Assembly (NCBI GenBank): GCA_035772785.1
Contig: JAOCPU010000065.1
Location: 1 to 64,000 of the forward strand
DNA length: 64,000 bases
DNA from: Phlebiopsis flavidoalba
Taxonomy: Eukaryota; Basidiomycota; Agaricomycetes; Polyporales; Phanerochaetaceae
Reading direction: 5' to 3'
Shown here: one piece after another, positions 24,205 through 43,015 of the stretch
How the letters are laid out: the number at the start of each line of letters is the position of its first letter
Numbering within the stretch: the first letter of the stretch is position 1
The notes under the pieces: generated by a model
Database searches by the model: none
Told to the model about the DNA's origin: nothing
The model's input: only the letters and a program-made list of their open reading frames with translations
Translations under genes and position numbers: made by a program

Positions 24205-25390
24205 CTGGTGGATGTAGACAACCTCAAGTTGATTGCATTACTGTTCAAGTGTGTGCGTGTATGACATACTGTACGGAATACACGGAGACAAACTTCCCGA
24301 CGGCCTTAGAAGAGACCTAATCCCGAAAAAAAGAAAACACCCTGCGACCGCGTTCGAAACGAGGATATTGAAGGGTATCATATACTGAGATGTATGTCAG
24401 AAAAAAATGCGTCGAGACTGTGCAGAGTTGGTGCAATAATGGTCAGACAATGCGAAATGGGCATCTAGCGTACTGTAGGGTACTCAGACTGACGTGCAAA
24501 TGTAAAAGAAGTCTCATCTTCCCAAAAAGCTAGACAGTATGCGTATACTCACCTCTAAAAGTTCCCGAAAGTCCTGGGAGGATTAAAACTGTTTGGGGAG
24601 ATGCAACGATAATCCGCATGAGGCGGGGCACCAATCGTGAATGAACGGTGAAAGCGCAAAATGGCAGAGACGCGCAAAAGTTTAACGGAGGTGACACGTA
24701 TCACGTGGTCCGCGACGTGGCTTCATGATGCTCATTGCTGGGTGCGGTTGCGGGACGTGGACATCAACCATGTATGCACTCTGCCAAAACGATCACTTCT
24801 CTGATCCACACTACTTTACACCTCTAACCAGCCCACCCGGTCATCACAAGTGTGTGTATTTGACTGGAATTGTGGAAAACTTAATGGTCACAGCAGATGC
24901 ACAGAGAACTTGTAGTACTGATAATAATATAGGAATGGCTCATATCATTACAAGTTGGTATAAACATATGCATGTAAGAGAGGAAGAACTATGTCGTGGC
25001 GACGATTATTTACAGATTACTCACGACGTGGCTGCCTTTAGGCTCGATTTGAACGGAAGCTCATATGGCCGTGCTTTAGCAGGATACTGAACTTGAAATG
25101 AGTTGCGGCCTTTCGACACCTAGAGATCATTCCTCGTCCCCATGAACGTCGCTGCCACCTCTTCCTCCGCTGCCGTCACCAATGTACGGGAGACGCATGC
25201 ATACGTCGATGCGGCGCTCAAGCGGGCGAGCGAGCGCAAATGTGCAGAGCACTCCACTAAGCCAGAAAATCTGCCCTCACATCGCTATCTCATGCACAGG
25301 AGTCTGCTCCACCCGCACGCCTATTCAAAATGTGTTCCTGCTCAACCGCTTGCAGGCCATATTGTTGTGTCTTGCCCGGCCGCCTCCTCA
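24205..25390. other. Unassigned stretch upstream of ALG7
   Basis: About 1.2 kb. It holds the ALG7 promoter side and the 3' end of the repeat-bearing F-box gene. A 121-codon plus-strand frame at 24725-25090 has no family resemblance and no intron support; I leave it uncalled. Confidence 0.4.
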
Positions 25391-27191
25391 TCAGAGGAGT
25401 ATCTTCTGGGACCTCGTCCGTGGGGCATCCTGCTCCTCCGCTTGCTCGTCCGTGGCATCCTGCTCCTCCGCTTGCTCGTGTCCGTGGCATCCTGCTCCTC
25501 CGCTTGCTCGTGGCCCGTGGCATCCTGCTCCTCCGCTTGCTCCGTCGGAACGTGGCATCCTGCTCCTACGCTTGCTCGTCCGTGGCATCCTGCTCCTCCG
25601 CTTGCTCGTCCGTGTGGCATCCTGCTCCTTTTCCGCTTGCTCGTCCGTGTCCTGCGCCACCGGTTGCTCGCCCGCGCCACTGCTCCGCAGGTGTGCATCC
25701 GCGTCTTGCTCCGTCGGTTGCTCGTGGATTCTGGGGTGTCGCTCGGCTGGGCACGGCGAGTCCGTTAAAAGCTTGATGTTGACGGCGAGTGTGATGGGAC
25801 CGGGAGTAACTTGAAGTTCCCCAGGCAATCAGCAATCTCGGCCAACATATGTGCGCATGCGATTGAGTCGTCGATGGCGGCACTGACGTTCAACTGCAGA
25901 TGTTCAAGGCTGGTGAATGAGGAGAAGTCCATGTCAATCAGAGATAGGTCCATGGCTATTGAGAAATGGACGAGCGTCAGCCTTAGAGAAAGTTGAGCAG
26001 CGTCAATGCTTAAAGACACCTACAAAAGTGGATGTTTCGATGGGCCCATCGTTCGATTACTAGGTGGTCAAACATTCGCCTTGAAATAGTTCAAGAGCGT
26101 CTTCGGCGAGTGAGCGACAGTCACTCTATGTAAACCCAGTCATTGACGTGACGTCACCACTCATTTAGCTGAAGTGTTGTGACAGTGCGAACGGATGCGC
26201 CCGGGTTCTTGAGCAAACGAATCCATCAATTTTTTCGGCACTGCGAACATGGTACTTTGAACTCCATGCGCCTGGGCCGGATGAGTTTCAGTGCCTCGTC
26301 GTCTGTACCAAGGGGTGTCCTCATTGCGGTGTCGCGACGGTGGACAGACCCTTGAAGACCATCTTCAGAGTGGCCACTTCGCCGAAGCAGCGCAGTGGCG
26401 TGAAAATAAGTCTTCATCGCTCGGTGTAGTAAGTCGCGGTTATGTCGTAATAAAATCGACAGACTGTCGAGCGCATGGCAGACCGCCTCAGGCGGGTCCT
26501 TCGAGAAGATGATCGGAACGTCATGGAGCACAGAGACTGCGTAAGTTTTGGCTGTGTAGTTGAGGCAACATGTGGAGAAGGTTGAGCAGTTCCATTGCGC
26601 GTCGACACGTTCCGTTTCCACTGCCATTGGTCTCGTCTGGCGGATGTCCAACAAGAGATAAGTGTGCGAATGTTGTCCCGGATACCGTCCGTGGCTCTTC
26701 AGAAATAGTTTGACCAGGGCATGCGATGTTTCGGGTCAAGTACAGGTTCACGCGCTCCAAGTATCGGTCCAGGACGCCGTTTCCCCCGCGCTCCGGTCGT
26801 TCAGAGGGATCGAAAGATACCCAGGAAGGGCTAATGTACGTGAATGGAGTGAAGATATTGCAGGGCGACACGTTGAGGTTAGCCCATGAGTGATCAAATG
26901 ATGTGGGAACGAGGGTGAAAGGAATGCTCAAGTCGCGGGGGAAAGAGCCAAGGGGCAGCAGAATGATAGAAGGCGCGGCAGACCAGAGCATCAAGAGAGC
27001 AGGTCCAGTTTGGTCTCTGTCATCTCCTTGAGAGCGTCCGTGTACTTTTTGTTCTCTTTCTTCTCGTTAGCACAGCGTGCCGATAATTCTTGGGCACGGG
27101 CATCACAGCTGTCGGATTGCGATAGTAAATCTCGCTAAAAAATCATGTCGAGAAGCTCCGGAGGAAAAACCTCAAGGAGCGGTCTTGTCAT
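25391..27191 (-). CDS. F-box protein with C-terminal 10-residue repeats
   Basis: Probable SCF substrate adaptor, by family analogy. ATG 27191 opens MTRPLLEVFPPELLDMIF, a typical F-box start (PPELLDxIF). After a slip comes ARAQELSARCANEKKENKKY, a helical stretch. Next are LGSFPRDLSIPFTLVPTSF, SWANLNVSPCNIFTPFTYI, GVLDRYLERVNLYL and LDIRQTRPMAVETERVDAQW. A leucine-rich segment follows: LSLIDMDFSSFTSLEHLQLN. The C terminus (about 25750-25400) is hydrophilic with degenerate copies of (D/H)EQAEEQDAT, produced by the minisatellite at 25430-25640. The stop at 25391 is one of several possible because the repeat units vary in length and shift the frame. The F-box and LRR-like parts are moderately certain; joining them to the repeat tail is inference. 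Confidence 0.6.
25425..25640. repeat. About 30-base minisatellite
   Basis: Roughly seven or eight tandem copies of a unit close to GGCATCCTGCTCCTCCGCTT plus GCTCGTCCGT (plus strand). Copies differ by insertions of 1-5 bases near the CGTCC junction and one C/A change. In units of 30 bases the minus strand encodes a ten-residue EQAEEQDATD motif. Units of 27-33 bases break the frame. Confidence 0.85.
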
Positions 27192-27906
27192 CAGGGTAGA
27201 TTGCGGCGTGCATTCCGTTGGTACTTTCCGAAGGACAGACTAGCAGGATTTTGGTCAGAACGCATAGCAAACAACAATGACTTGAATAGACATACCCGGA
27301 CGACGCACTGGCGGTTGTATGGCGAGCAGGTAGAGATGTGGAAACCACAAGAGGGCAAAACGAGGAGACCAAGTGCCAGACGGTGGGGATTATGAAACAA
27401 CGGAATGAGGCTATTGTCAGGTGCGGTAAAGCCACAATCGCAAAGGCCACCGCAGCTTGTCAATACGAACCACCAGGGTGAGGAGTGTGCACGGACCGTG
27501 TTATCAGGTTCTATTGTTCCCAATAAAATGACGGTCAAAGGAAGCAGACAAGCACAACGTGCAAGCCACCGCGCTGTCGACCGTTTTGTCAACTCCAGAA
27601 GAGACAACTAGGGTGTCCAACTGTTGACGCAAGTCACACGGGTGGGTAAAGAGGCGTGATTTGTGACACTACGCGCCGCTGACTTGGACCCGGGGGCATC
27701 CCGCGCCGTGTATCCTGCTATTGATAGCTATGTCCACGCTTCTAAAAGGCCTCGTTAGTCGGACGTCCATGCATCATGGGCTGACAAAACCCGGACTTTG
27801 GCCAGTATGCGAAGCGCCGAATATGTGCGAAAATAGCCACTCCGCGGACACGTCCTAGACAGGCCCCATATTGGAATTGTCGACTTCCTAGCAAGCCTAG
27901 ACGATG
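27192..27906. other. Region upstream of the F-box gene; weak membrane-protein-like ORF
   Basis: A minus-strand frame at 27191-27607 is rich in hydrophobic residues (LLPLTVILLGTI; AIVALPHLTIASF one frame over). It contains a GT-AG intron candidate at about 27241-27295 with a CTGAC branch site. Its stop overlaps the F-box ATG (TGATG), which argues it may be only upstream transcript sequence. I list it as a weak candidate, not a gene. Nothing else was seen to 27906. Confidence 0.3.
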
Positions 27907-29036
27907 TTACATCGAGCCTTGGTTGTTACAGTCTAGAACCTCCATCCACAGCGATGAGGACCCCATCCTCTTTCGCTGGCCGACTTCCATACCGTTGTCT
28001 CTCAAGACGAAATACTCCCTAGTGGGGGTCTGTATGACGGCGAGAGCTGGATGAAGGGGCTTTCCCGAAGAAGCTGTAAAGTGTACGCTCTCGACGTGGT
28101 GCGGCCTGGTCGGGACATGAAATCAGCGCCTTAAAGAGCCGCATATTTAGAAGGCATGTACTTACGCAGGAAGATAGAGATTGACGGGCAAGACACGCCC
28201 TTCATTGCTCCTCGTGTTATGGCACCTGGAGGTCTGGCAAAGACGCGAATTCTTGTACCATCTGCGCTGTTGACATCCATCGGCCGCTGATACTGGCCGC
28301 GCCGGATGTAGCATGATTACCACACAATCTAAATTTGTACGAATATTGCCTACCTATTTGCCGTAATAGGAACGCATGCTAGAACGTATCTTTCGGCGAC
28401 AGTACGCTTGATTTTTCCGAGTTCTTCTTGCCCTTGGATCCTCTTCAACCAGAGCTTGCTGATTCCACGGTCGTATTCCTCGTGATGAGCCCACTTTAAG
28501 TTTTTTTAGTATCGAGTTCCTAGGGTCGGTGCCTCCAGCAGCGGATGAGAGCCGAGTTTCAAGATAGGAGACCAGACTTCAGCCCGTAGATCCAGTGACA
28601 GCGCTGAGCCAGAAACCGGAGACTGTAGCCGACGATGACTTCACAAGTCTGCTCTAGTACGAAGAACTTCTCCTCCCGGATAACCAGTTGACAGTCTTTG
28701 GTTTGCACCGTAATCGCCCAGATCTCGTCCTTTGCTACTTCCTGGGCATCGACGATGGTCCCTCGAAGCCAGTCTTCCGACCCCCTCTACCGCCGATAGA
28801 GAGGGCAAACCAGAGCGAGGACAAAGCAAATCTGCAGAGCCTTCAGAACCACAGTCGCTATGCTTAATGAGCACCTGTGTCAAAATGCTCACCGTACAGC
28901 GATAGTAAGTTTGCTTGGGATTGTCAGAATGACCCCACAGACGTGATGCAATTTTGTTCGCCTTCTCGTCCTGTTCGAGTCGGTACAAGAATGTGTGTTC
29001 GTATATGCGTCTATTTGTCAACGCCTCGTTTTCCAT
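27907..29036 (-). CDS. Unrecognised multi-exon protein
   Basis: I do not recognise the family, but the coding signal is consistent along 1.1 kb. In order (minus strand): ATG 29036 MENEALTNRRIYEHTFLYRL, KANKIASRLWGHSDNPKQTY; then DWLRGTIVDAQEVAKDEIWA and DCQLVIREEKFFVLEQTCEV; then NLKWAHHEEYDRGISKLWLK and LGKIKRTVAERYVLACVPIT before a GTAGGC donor; then RPMDVNSADGTRIRVFARPP and AMKGVSCPSISIFL before a GTAAGT donor; finally ESVHFTASSGKPLHPALAVI, TREYFVLRDNGMEVGQRKRM and EVLDCNNQGSM with TAA at 27907-27909. Splice sites fit. It is soluble-looking, with no membrane segment or obvious catalytic motif. The N terminus may extend upstream: a 121-codon minus frame lies at 29206-29571. Confidence 0.5.
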
Positions 29037-31606
29037 CGAAAATGTAGATAAGTGCCAGAAGTTTGTGCATTGCTTGGGAAATATTTCCCCATGTCTAGGT
29101 CAGACGGTCTTGCCGTCGAACTTGCCCGACGGAGAATGGGAACAGCTGTATAAGTATACTAAAACTGGCTCCGTGAGTTAGTCGACTCACATTTGAACGA
29201 ACAATTCACTCGTACTCGGCGTAGACGTAACGAAGGGTCCTTGATTGAGACAAGAGAAACAAGCCCCTCCGACTTTCGTTTATCTGCTCCAGCTCAGGAT
29301 AATCGCCACATTCACTCTGCCACGCCAGTTTTCCCGCTGTCGATAAAGCGTGGGAGGATGAGAGAGTGCGTTTGATGCGTACTGAGTCAAATTGTTCGAA
29401 GCCCCGAAATACACCGAAAAGTGTTGCGGCAGCTGGAGTTTGGAAGAGACTCGTCAGCTTGGGCGTAGTGTAGCAAATGATACCGGGGTTCTTTAATGTA
29501 CCCCTGGTTAGATTATGCCCCACAAACAGCTCTATAGGATGACACCGACCGACCGCATATACATAGGTCATGGGCAGAGAGGTTTTTACCAGACCGGATG
29601 GATGGTTCCCACCACGTCAACGTAGAGGTTTCCGACTCCTCTTTATAAACGGATTTGGAGACCTTTAGTGCTCTGAAGCACGTGACAACAGGCGAGAACA
29701 AGATGATCAGTCGGCGGTAGAAATTCCTCGAGAAGCACTCGGACAGTATTGGGGTGGCAAGTTTTTCGGGAACGCACCACTACCCCTCAGTTTCGGCAGT
29801 GGTCGTGGTCCTTCGTGGACACATTTAGTTATGAGGCGGGTACGCAGCTGGCTTGGAGGGCCAAAGCCACCCGAGTTATTCAGCCGTGGCGCTCGCTTTT
29901 GCATTGAGGGACCTCTTGTACAGCGTAGGCACCCAGGTTCGCACTTTCGCTCCAATATAGTAGAACGAGACTCCCTCGTAACGGCGACAACGAGCTTCAT
30001 TGTGTTGAGCCGCCTTCAGTATCTCCAGGCGATCACAAGCAGAGGCCTTCTCGCGTATAGCTGGGGGTAAATGTTGCTCGGGAATGTGAGCTGAGACAGC
30101 GCCGTTGCAGGGGGGATGCAAGAGTGGGACCAGAGTCAGAGGATGTTTCCACAAAAACTACGACCAAGAGATTGAGGAAGCCGGTTGACGGATCGGTCCT
30201 TGAGGGCCGCCCGGGCCCAGACCGGCCGACCTCATGAGCGACCTCAGATGATGACGGAGTAGTCGAAGGTATTTGTACCGCAAGACAACTAGCTTTGGGT
30301 TGGAGGGTATGTAAGCTCTATGAGTTGAAGGATGGGGCGGCGCACATTGCGCCCAGAGGTTGCAGAGCTTGAGCTACTATCATGGTCAACGAGTTTCTGG
30401 ATAAGAGCAGTAGGCTTGCTCGAGCTTTGAGTATCCAGATATCCTGCGTTGCTTTTCAACAGAGTTGCCTTTGAGATGGGCCAAGACGGTTAGTTTCGCT
30501 ATAGCTTAGAATCCAGTGATAAGGCAGGTGAAGGGGGGGGGGGCGGGGAAAAATTAGTACATGCGTCAAAAGTCCTCGTGAAAGGCGTTCTTGCCGAGCG
30601 AGTGGACTCTCAAAGGGCTTGTGCGATTTCCCTTGATACGGGCGGTCTGGATTCGGAAGGAACGACTAAGGTTCGGGACCAAGTTCCTCGGTGCAGGTCT
30701 TACTCTGGGCGTTAAACCCGCAAACCTTGTCGTGTAATAGAAACCGGGAAGAACACGATACCCCAACAATACGCCTCCTGCCGTCTAGGACCGTTCGCAA
30801 CTTTAGCGGCGTGTGTACGGCTCCCTCAAAGCCGCTCATACACAAATTGAAGGCCACCGAGGTTGTTCACCACGTTCGTCGCAAAATAACAAAAAAAAAA
30901 AGTAAAATGGAGGGTTTTTTTCTCCACTTCGCACGTATGCAACACGCTTGCGCCTGAGCGAGACCTCCCGCCCTTATCAGGGGCACCCGATACACGCTTC
31001 GTTAAAACAACCCTCACGCCGAATACGACTCCCTTCTCCGAACGACCTGACATTCATTCACCGTCCACACCCACTGCTCCCTGCTCCCGACTTCATATAC
31101 ACGCAATCCAACATCTCCGCTCACTGAAGGTAGCCTCGGATGCTCAATGGAGAGCTTCCACGACTAGTCGTTGTTCTCTGGCGTGAAAAGCCCACACCCC
31201 GCCCGGCCATGAGCGATGAGGATATCACGAAGATGAAGGAGCTGCGGGCGTGCAGACTCCGAAAAAGTGGGACGGCCGAGGATAAATGCATGCAAAGGAT
31301 CAGGTTCGGGTTGGCACGCAAGGCTTTGCCCGAAATGTGGACGAAGCTTCTAAAGCCGACCCGATGAGAGAGGCACTCGCCCGTCGGGGACGCTGAGCAT
31401 GACAAGCACCCCGCGCACAAGTGGGGGGAGAGAAAGAAGCTGCTACAGAAGGAGATCCGGGCGAAAAGGATGGGAAGGAGTTCTGGTAGACTGACATCTG
31501 GTATGCCAATAGTATGCACTTGCCTCTCACTGCTCGCTAATGACCAAAATCGCGACAGGTAACTTTGCGGGTACTACTACATACTAATAACACATTACAC
31601 TTGCTG
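29037..31606. other. Unassigned stretch
   Basis: About 2.6 kb. Open but unsupported frames: minus 29206-29571 (FQTPAAATLFGVFRGFEQFD); minus 30566-30857 (RRIVGVSCSSRFLLHDKVCG); and plus 31140-31367, continued out of frame to about 31540 as a Lys/Arg-rich stretch (MSDEDITKMKELRACRLRKS; HKWGERKKLLQKEIRAKRMG). None is recognised. A G-rich run is present near 30533-30549. Confidence 0.4.
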
Positions 31607-33350
31607 TTATTTGTCCGTGGTTAAAACATCGACTACTTCGTCAAGGTCAAAGGGCAGAATCGTCCAATCCTGCACCGCTCGGACTCCACTACTGCAAATT
31701 ATCGAGAAGCGATGATTCACGCCCTCTAGCTTCGGTACACATGTAGACCTCCGCATCCTCCCGTCTTCGCCATAGGTTTGAGGTATAGTAGACCTCCTTG
31801 AACTCTAGAATGCAACAGTGCCATGCTACACATTATGCAAGGTTCATGCGATATGAACCAATGCGAGGGAAGTGAGCAAGGTAGTGCGACCGTTACGGTT
31901 CGAGTTGAGATTCCTCTAGGGCTTCTTCGGTAGCAGATGAACAGGGGCAGTTTCGATGTCGGCGTGGTTTGTAGGTGCGATTTTCCCCCCCCCGGCGCGA
32001 TAATCGGCCACCTTCCGCACCAGATTCAGCACAGCGTGTCGCAGGGGATGGTGGAGCCGTGGTCCTGGTATCATGAGCTAACAATGGTGTGAGCAGTTGC
32101 GTAGAGGATTTCGTTCTTCGTGATGATACGGAACCGGAACATACGCCCACAATGGGCAGCTATGGTGATCATGAGTGAGCGACCAAACGAATCTTCCGCA
32201 TGAAGCGTACCTCTCCCTTGTCTCTCGCGGCTTTGGCTTCGCTGAACAACGGTTCGCATAGCCTCCCAAGCCCAACGAACCTCACCCTCGGGTCATCGGC
32301 TTCCAGTTTCGCCCTTCTTGCGGGGTGCATAGATTGTCGGCCAAAATGTGGTCTTGGCTTTCAACGATTCCAATGTCAGAGCTGGTGTTCCGTGAACGTC
32401 AATCATGTAGGGTTCAGGCAAACTCGATGTCCGCAAAGGGAGTAGTGGTGCGGGCTGTGCTAGCCGCGACATGACGTTAATAGTAGCGATGTCTTAGCCG
32501 TCGCTTTTTCGAACACGCTTGAGCCGTGCGCGAGATTTGTCGTCTCCAGACCAGACTGCTTGAGCTCATTTTAGAAGGACGTTTTGTGTAACGCGCTTCT
32601 GGAACATCGACGACCCATGACAGGTTCTACCAATAATCATCAGTATGCCACCCAATGGTAAACAACGTGGAGACTCACCCGTCCCTAACAGAAGCTATGT
32701 CATCCTCAGCTTCATCTTCTATAAGCTTCGTTCGTAACGAACGGCAAACTGATCGTCGGGAATTACTTCATGCGATGGGCCTTCAAGAAAATCCGGTTCT
32801 TGTGTATCTTCATGATCGCTGACGCTAAATAAACCACACCCCAGCCATCATCCTTTTCGTCCTGGATTGGCATTTCCGGCTCAACGTCTGTGGGGCTCGA
32901 ACCAGAGCTTATGCCCATAGAAGATGCAAAGCTCTTCCCCCTCCTGTATGGCTCGCGTCGTCTCGTAGTATAGCGGATTGATTCTGATCCAAATCTAGAC
33001 TGTAAGAAACGTTCGGCGTCCGACAGTGATTGAAGAGAGAGCCTGGAGCGGGCATGAGACTGAGGGGAATGCATCAAGCCGAATTCATACCGATCCCTAG
33101 AGCCAAGCCATACGACCGTCTCTCCATTTAAACGTAATAGTGATCTAGCACTGTATGCCCTGCCATGTTTCTCGTACTCCTCGGCAGTGAAACAGTAGGG
33201 GACAGGACTGACTTCGATGAGACAGTTTCGCGAGATTTCACGAGATGCTAAGATATTCTTCGCGATGAGGATTGTTTATTATAATGACTATATCTACTCA
33301 CCAAATACGAACGCCCTTTCCCTTCCCTTGAATGTATGTTTATTTGACAT
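31607..33350 (-). CDS. SET-domain protein fused to tRNA adenosine deaminase subunit Tad3
   Basis: The N-terminal half is a SET domain. From ATG 33350 (MSNKHTFKG) it reads SREISRNCLIEVSPV, AEEYEKHGR, FKWRDGRM, LALGI, then a 49-base intron and GSLFNHCRTPNVSYSLDLDQ (the NH-x-x-x-PN core), and IQEGEELCIFYGHKLWFEP. An acidic linker follows (DEKDDGWG, DHEDTQEPDFLEGPSHE, EDEAEDDIASVRDG). At a GTGAGT donor a 52-base intron ending TTGGTAG leads straight into Tad3: WVVDVPEARYTK, ELKQSGLETTNLAH, LKRVRKSDG, GTPALTLESLKAKTTFWPTI, VRWAWEAM, HPLRHAVLNLVRKVADYRA, then EPCIMCSMALLHSR, KTGGCGG, LEGVNHRFSI and VQDWTILPFDLDEVVDVLTT, stopping at TAA 31607-31609. HAV in place of HAE is the Tad3 hallmark: it is the non-catalytic partner of Tad2 in wobble A34-to-inosine editing. 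Slips interrupt both halves. The fusion is inferred from the shared intron. Confidence 0.75.
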
Positions 33351-34048
33351 CCTGTGCTAGTGAGATGCACGGGTGCTTTACGTTCTGTACGATTGCGTCC
33401 CACCCCCCCCCCCCCGTTGCGTTCCGGTTTAATTTCGTTGTTCTGAGTATGCTGCAGACCAGTGTGTAGTTACATCTAATTAGATAGATAGCAAAGGGCG
33501 CAGTCTAAAAAACCCACGCACATACGGCCATCTTTTAATGGGTCCATACATTATCCCAGAGAAAACATGCCAATCTGCGAACTAACACTGCGTCAATAAT
33601 ATGCTCATTAACAGGGGAGGCACTAACAAAAAGGGGGGGGGGGCGCTAAGGGTGATAGGAGCCGTGATGATCGCGTACTAGGGGGCAGGGCGCAATATCG
33701 GTGGAGGGAAATGGGAGGGGGTCCGATCATTCGGGGGCTTGGGCATCGGTGAAAAAAAAAAGAAAAGCATGGAAAGGAGCGTTAAGCGTTCGAAGATAGC
33801 CCAAATCGAGCGTGGGAGAGCGGGATATTTAACGGGTGAAGACTAGCCCGGATAGACCTCCCGTTGCTCATTAAGTCAACTTGAGGGGGCTTGGTAAGTC
33901 GCCGCCGAAGCATTAATTCTAAACTACGCCCGCGCATTGGTCGCCCCTTGTCGTCGCCGACCACGACGATGTAAGCTAATCCCACACAAACCTGGGTACT
34001 TGCCCCATCCACCACCTGGTCTGACCCATAGGGCCGAATCCGCCCGCC
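33351..34048. other. Divergent promoter region, SET-TAD3 and PRP8
   Basis: About 700 bases between divergent genes. It contains a C13-type run near 33403-33416, a G run near 33633-33643 and an A run near 33752-33764. No coding exon is convincing. PRP8's first codons may lie within the last 100 bases. Confidence 0.5.
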
Positions 34049-42601
<8,553 letters not shown>

Positions 42602-43015
42602 ATATATCTTCATCCGTTTGCTGTTGGACCGCTCTTGCTAAGCTAGTTGTGCGATGCTTTCACGCGTATTGTAATGTATTGTATTGTATCAATAAAACTA
42701 CTGATATTACTTCCATGATGACCTTTATGTGGGGGGCGACGAATTTAGGGATAAGGCTGAAAACTACATTGATGATATGACTGACCAGAGCAGCAAAGCA
42801 TGAAGAAAAACGATCGGCAAAGAATGTTATACAAGCGCAAGAAGACCGACATCTACACCAAGAGTACGTGTCTGCATACGATGAGAACAGAAGTAGAAAA
42901 AGCATTACATCGCATAGCAACGCCTTGTAGGGCGCAAAAGTCATCGATCTCGGGCGGCGGTCGAACCAATATGCAGGATCGGCCCTTCCGAGGATGGTTC
43001 CTCATTCGTCGTCCG
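42602..43015. other. Convergent intergenic region after PRP8
   Basis: About 410 AT-rich bases between the 3' ends of PRP8 (+) and the PH-domain gene (-). It includes ATTGTATTGTATCAATAAA near 42672-42700, a plausible polyadenylation context for PRP8. No gene seen. Confidence 0.5.

Noticed and set aside
25425..25640. CRISPR-like array
   Set aside because: The units are direct tandem copies with no unique spacers, in a eukaryotic coding context; this is a minisatellite.
25142..25814. Plus-strand 208-210 codon ORFs full of RGILLLRLLV repeats, which look like membrane segments
   Set aside because: They are translations of the minisatellite in the wrong strand; the minus strand gives hydrophilic repeats continuous with the F-box gene.
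27191..27607. Small membrane protein on the minus strand
   Set aside because: It is hydrophobic with an intron-like feature, but its stop overlaps the F-box start codon and no family is recognised; kept only as a weak note.
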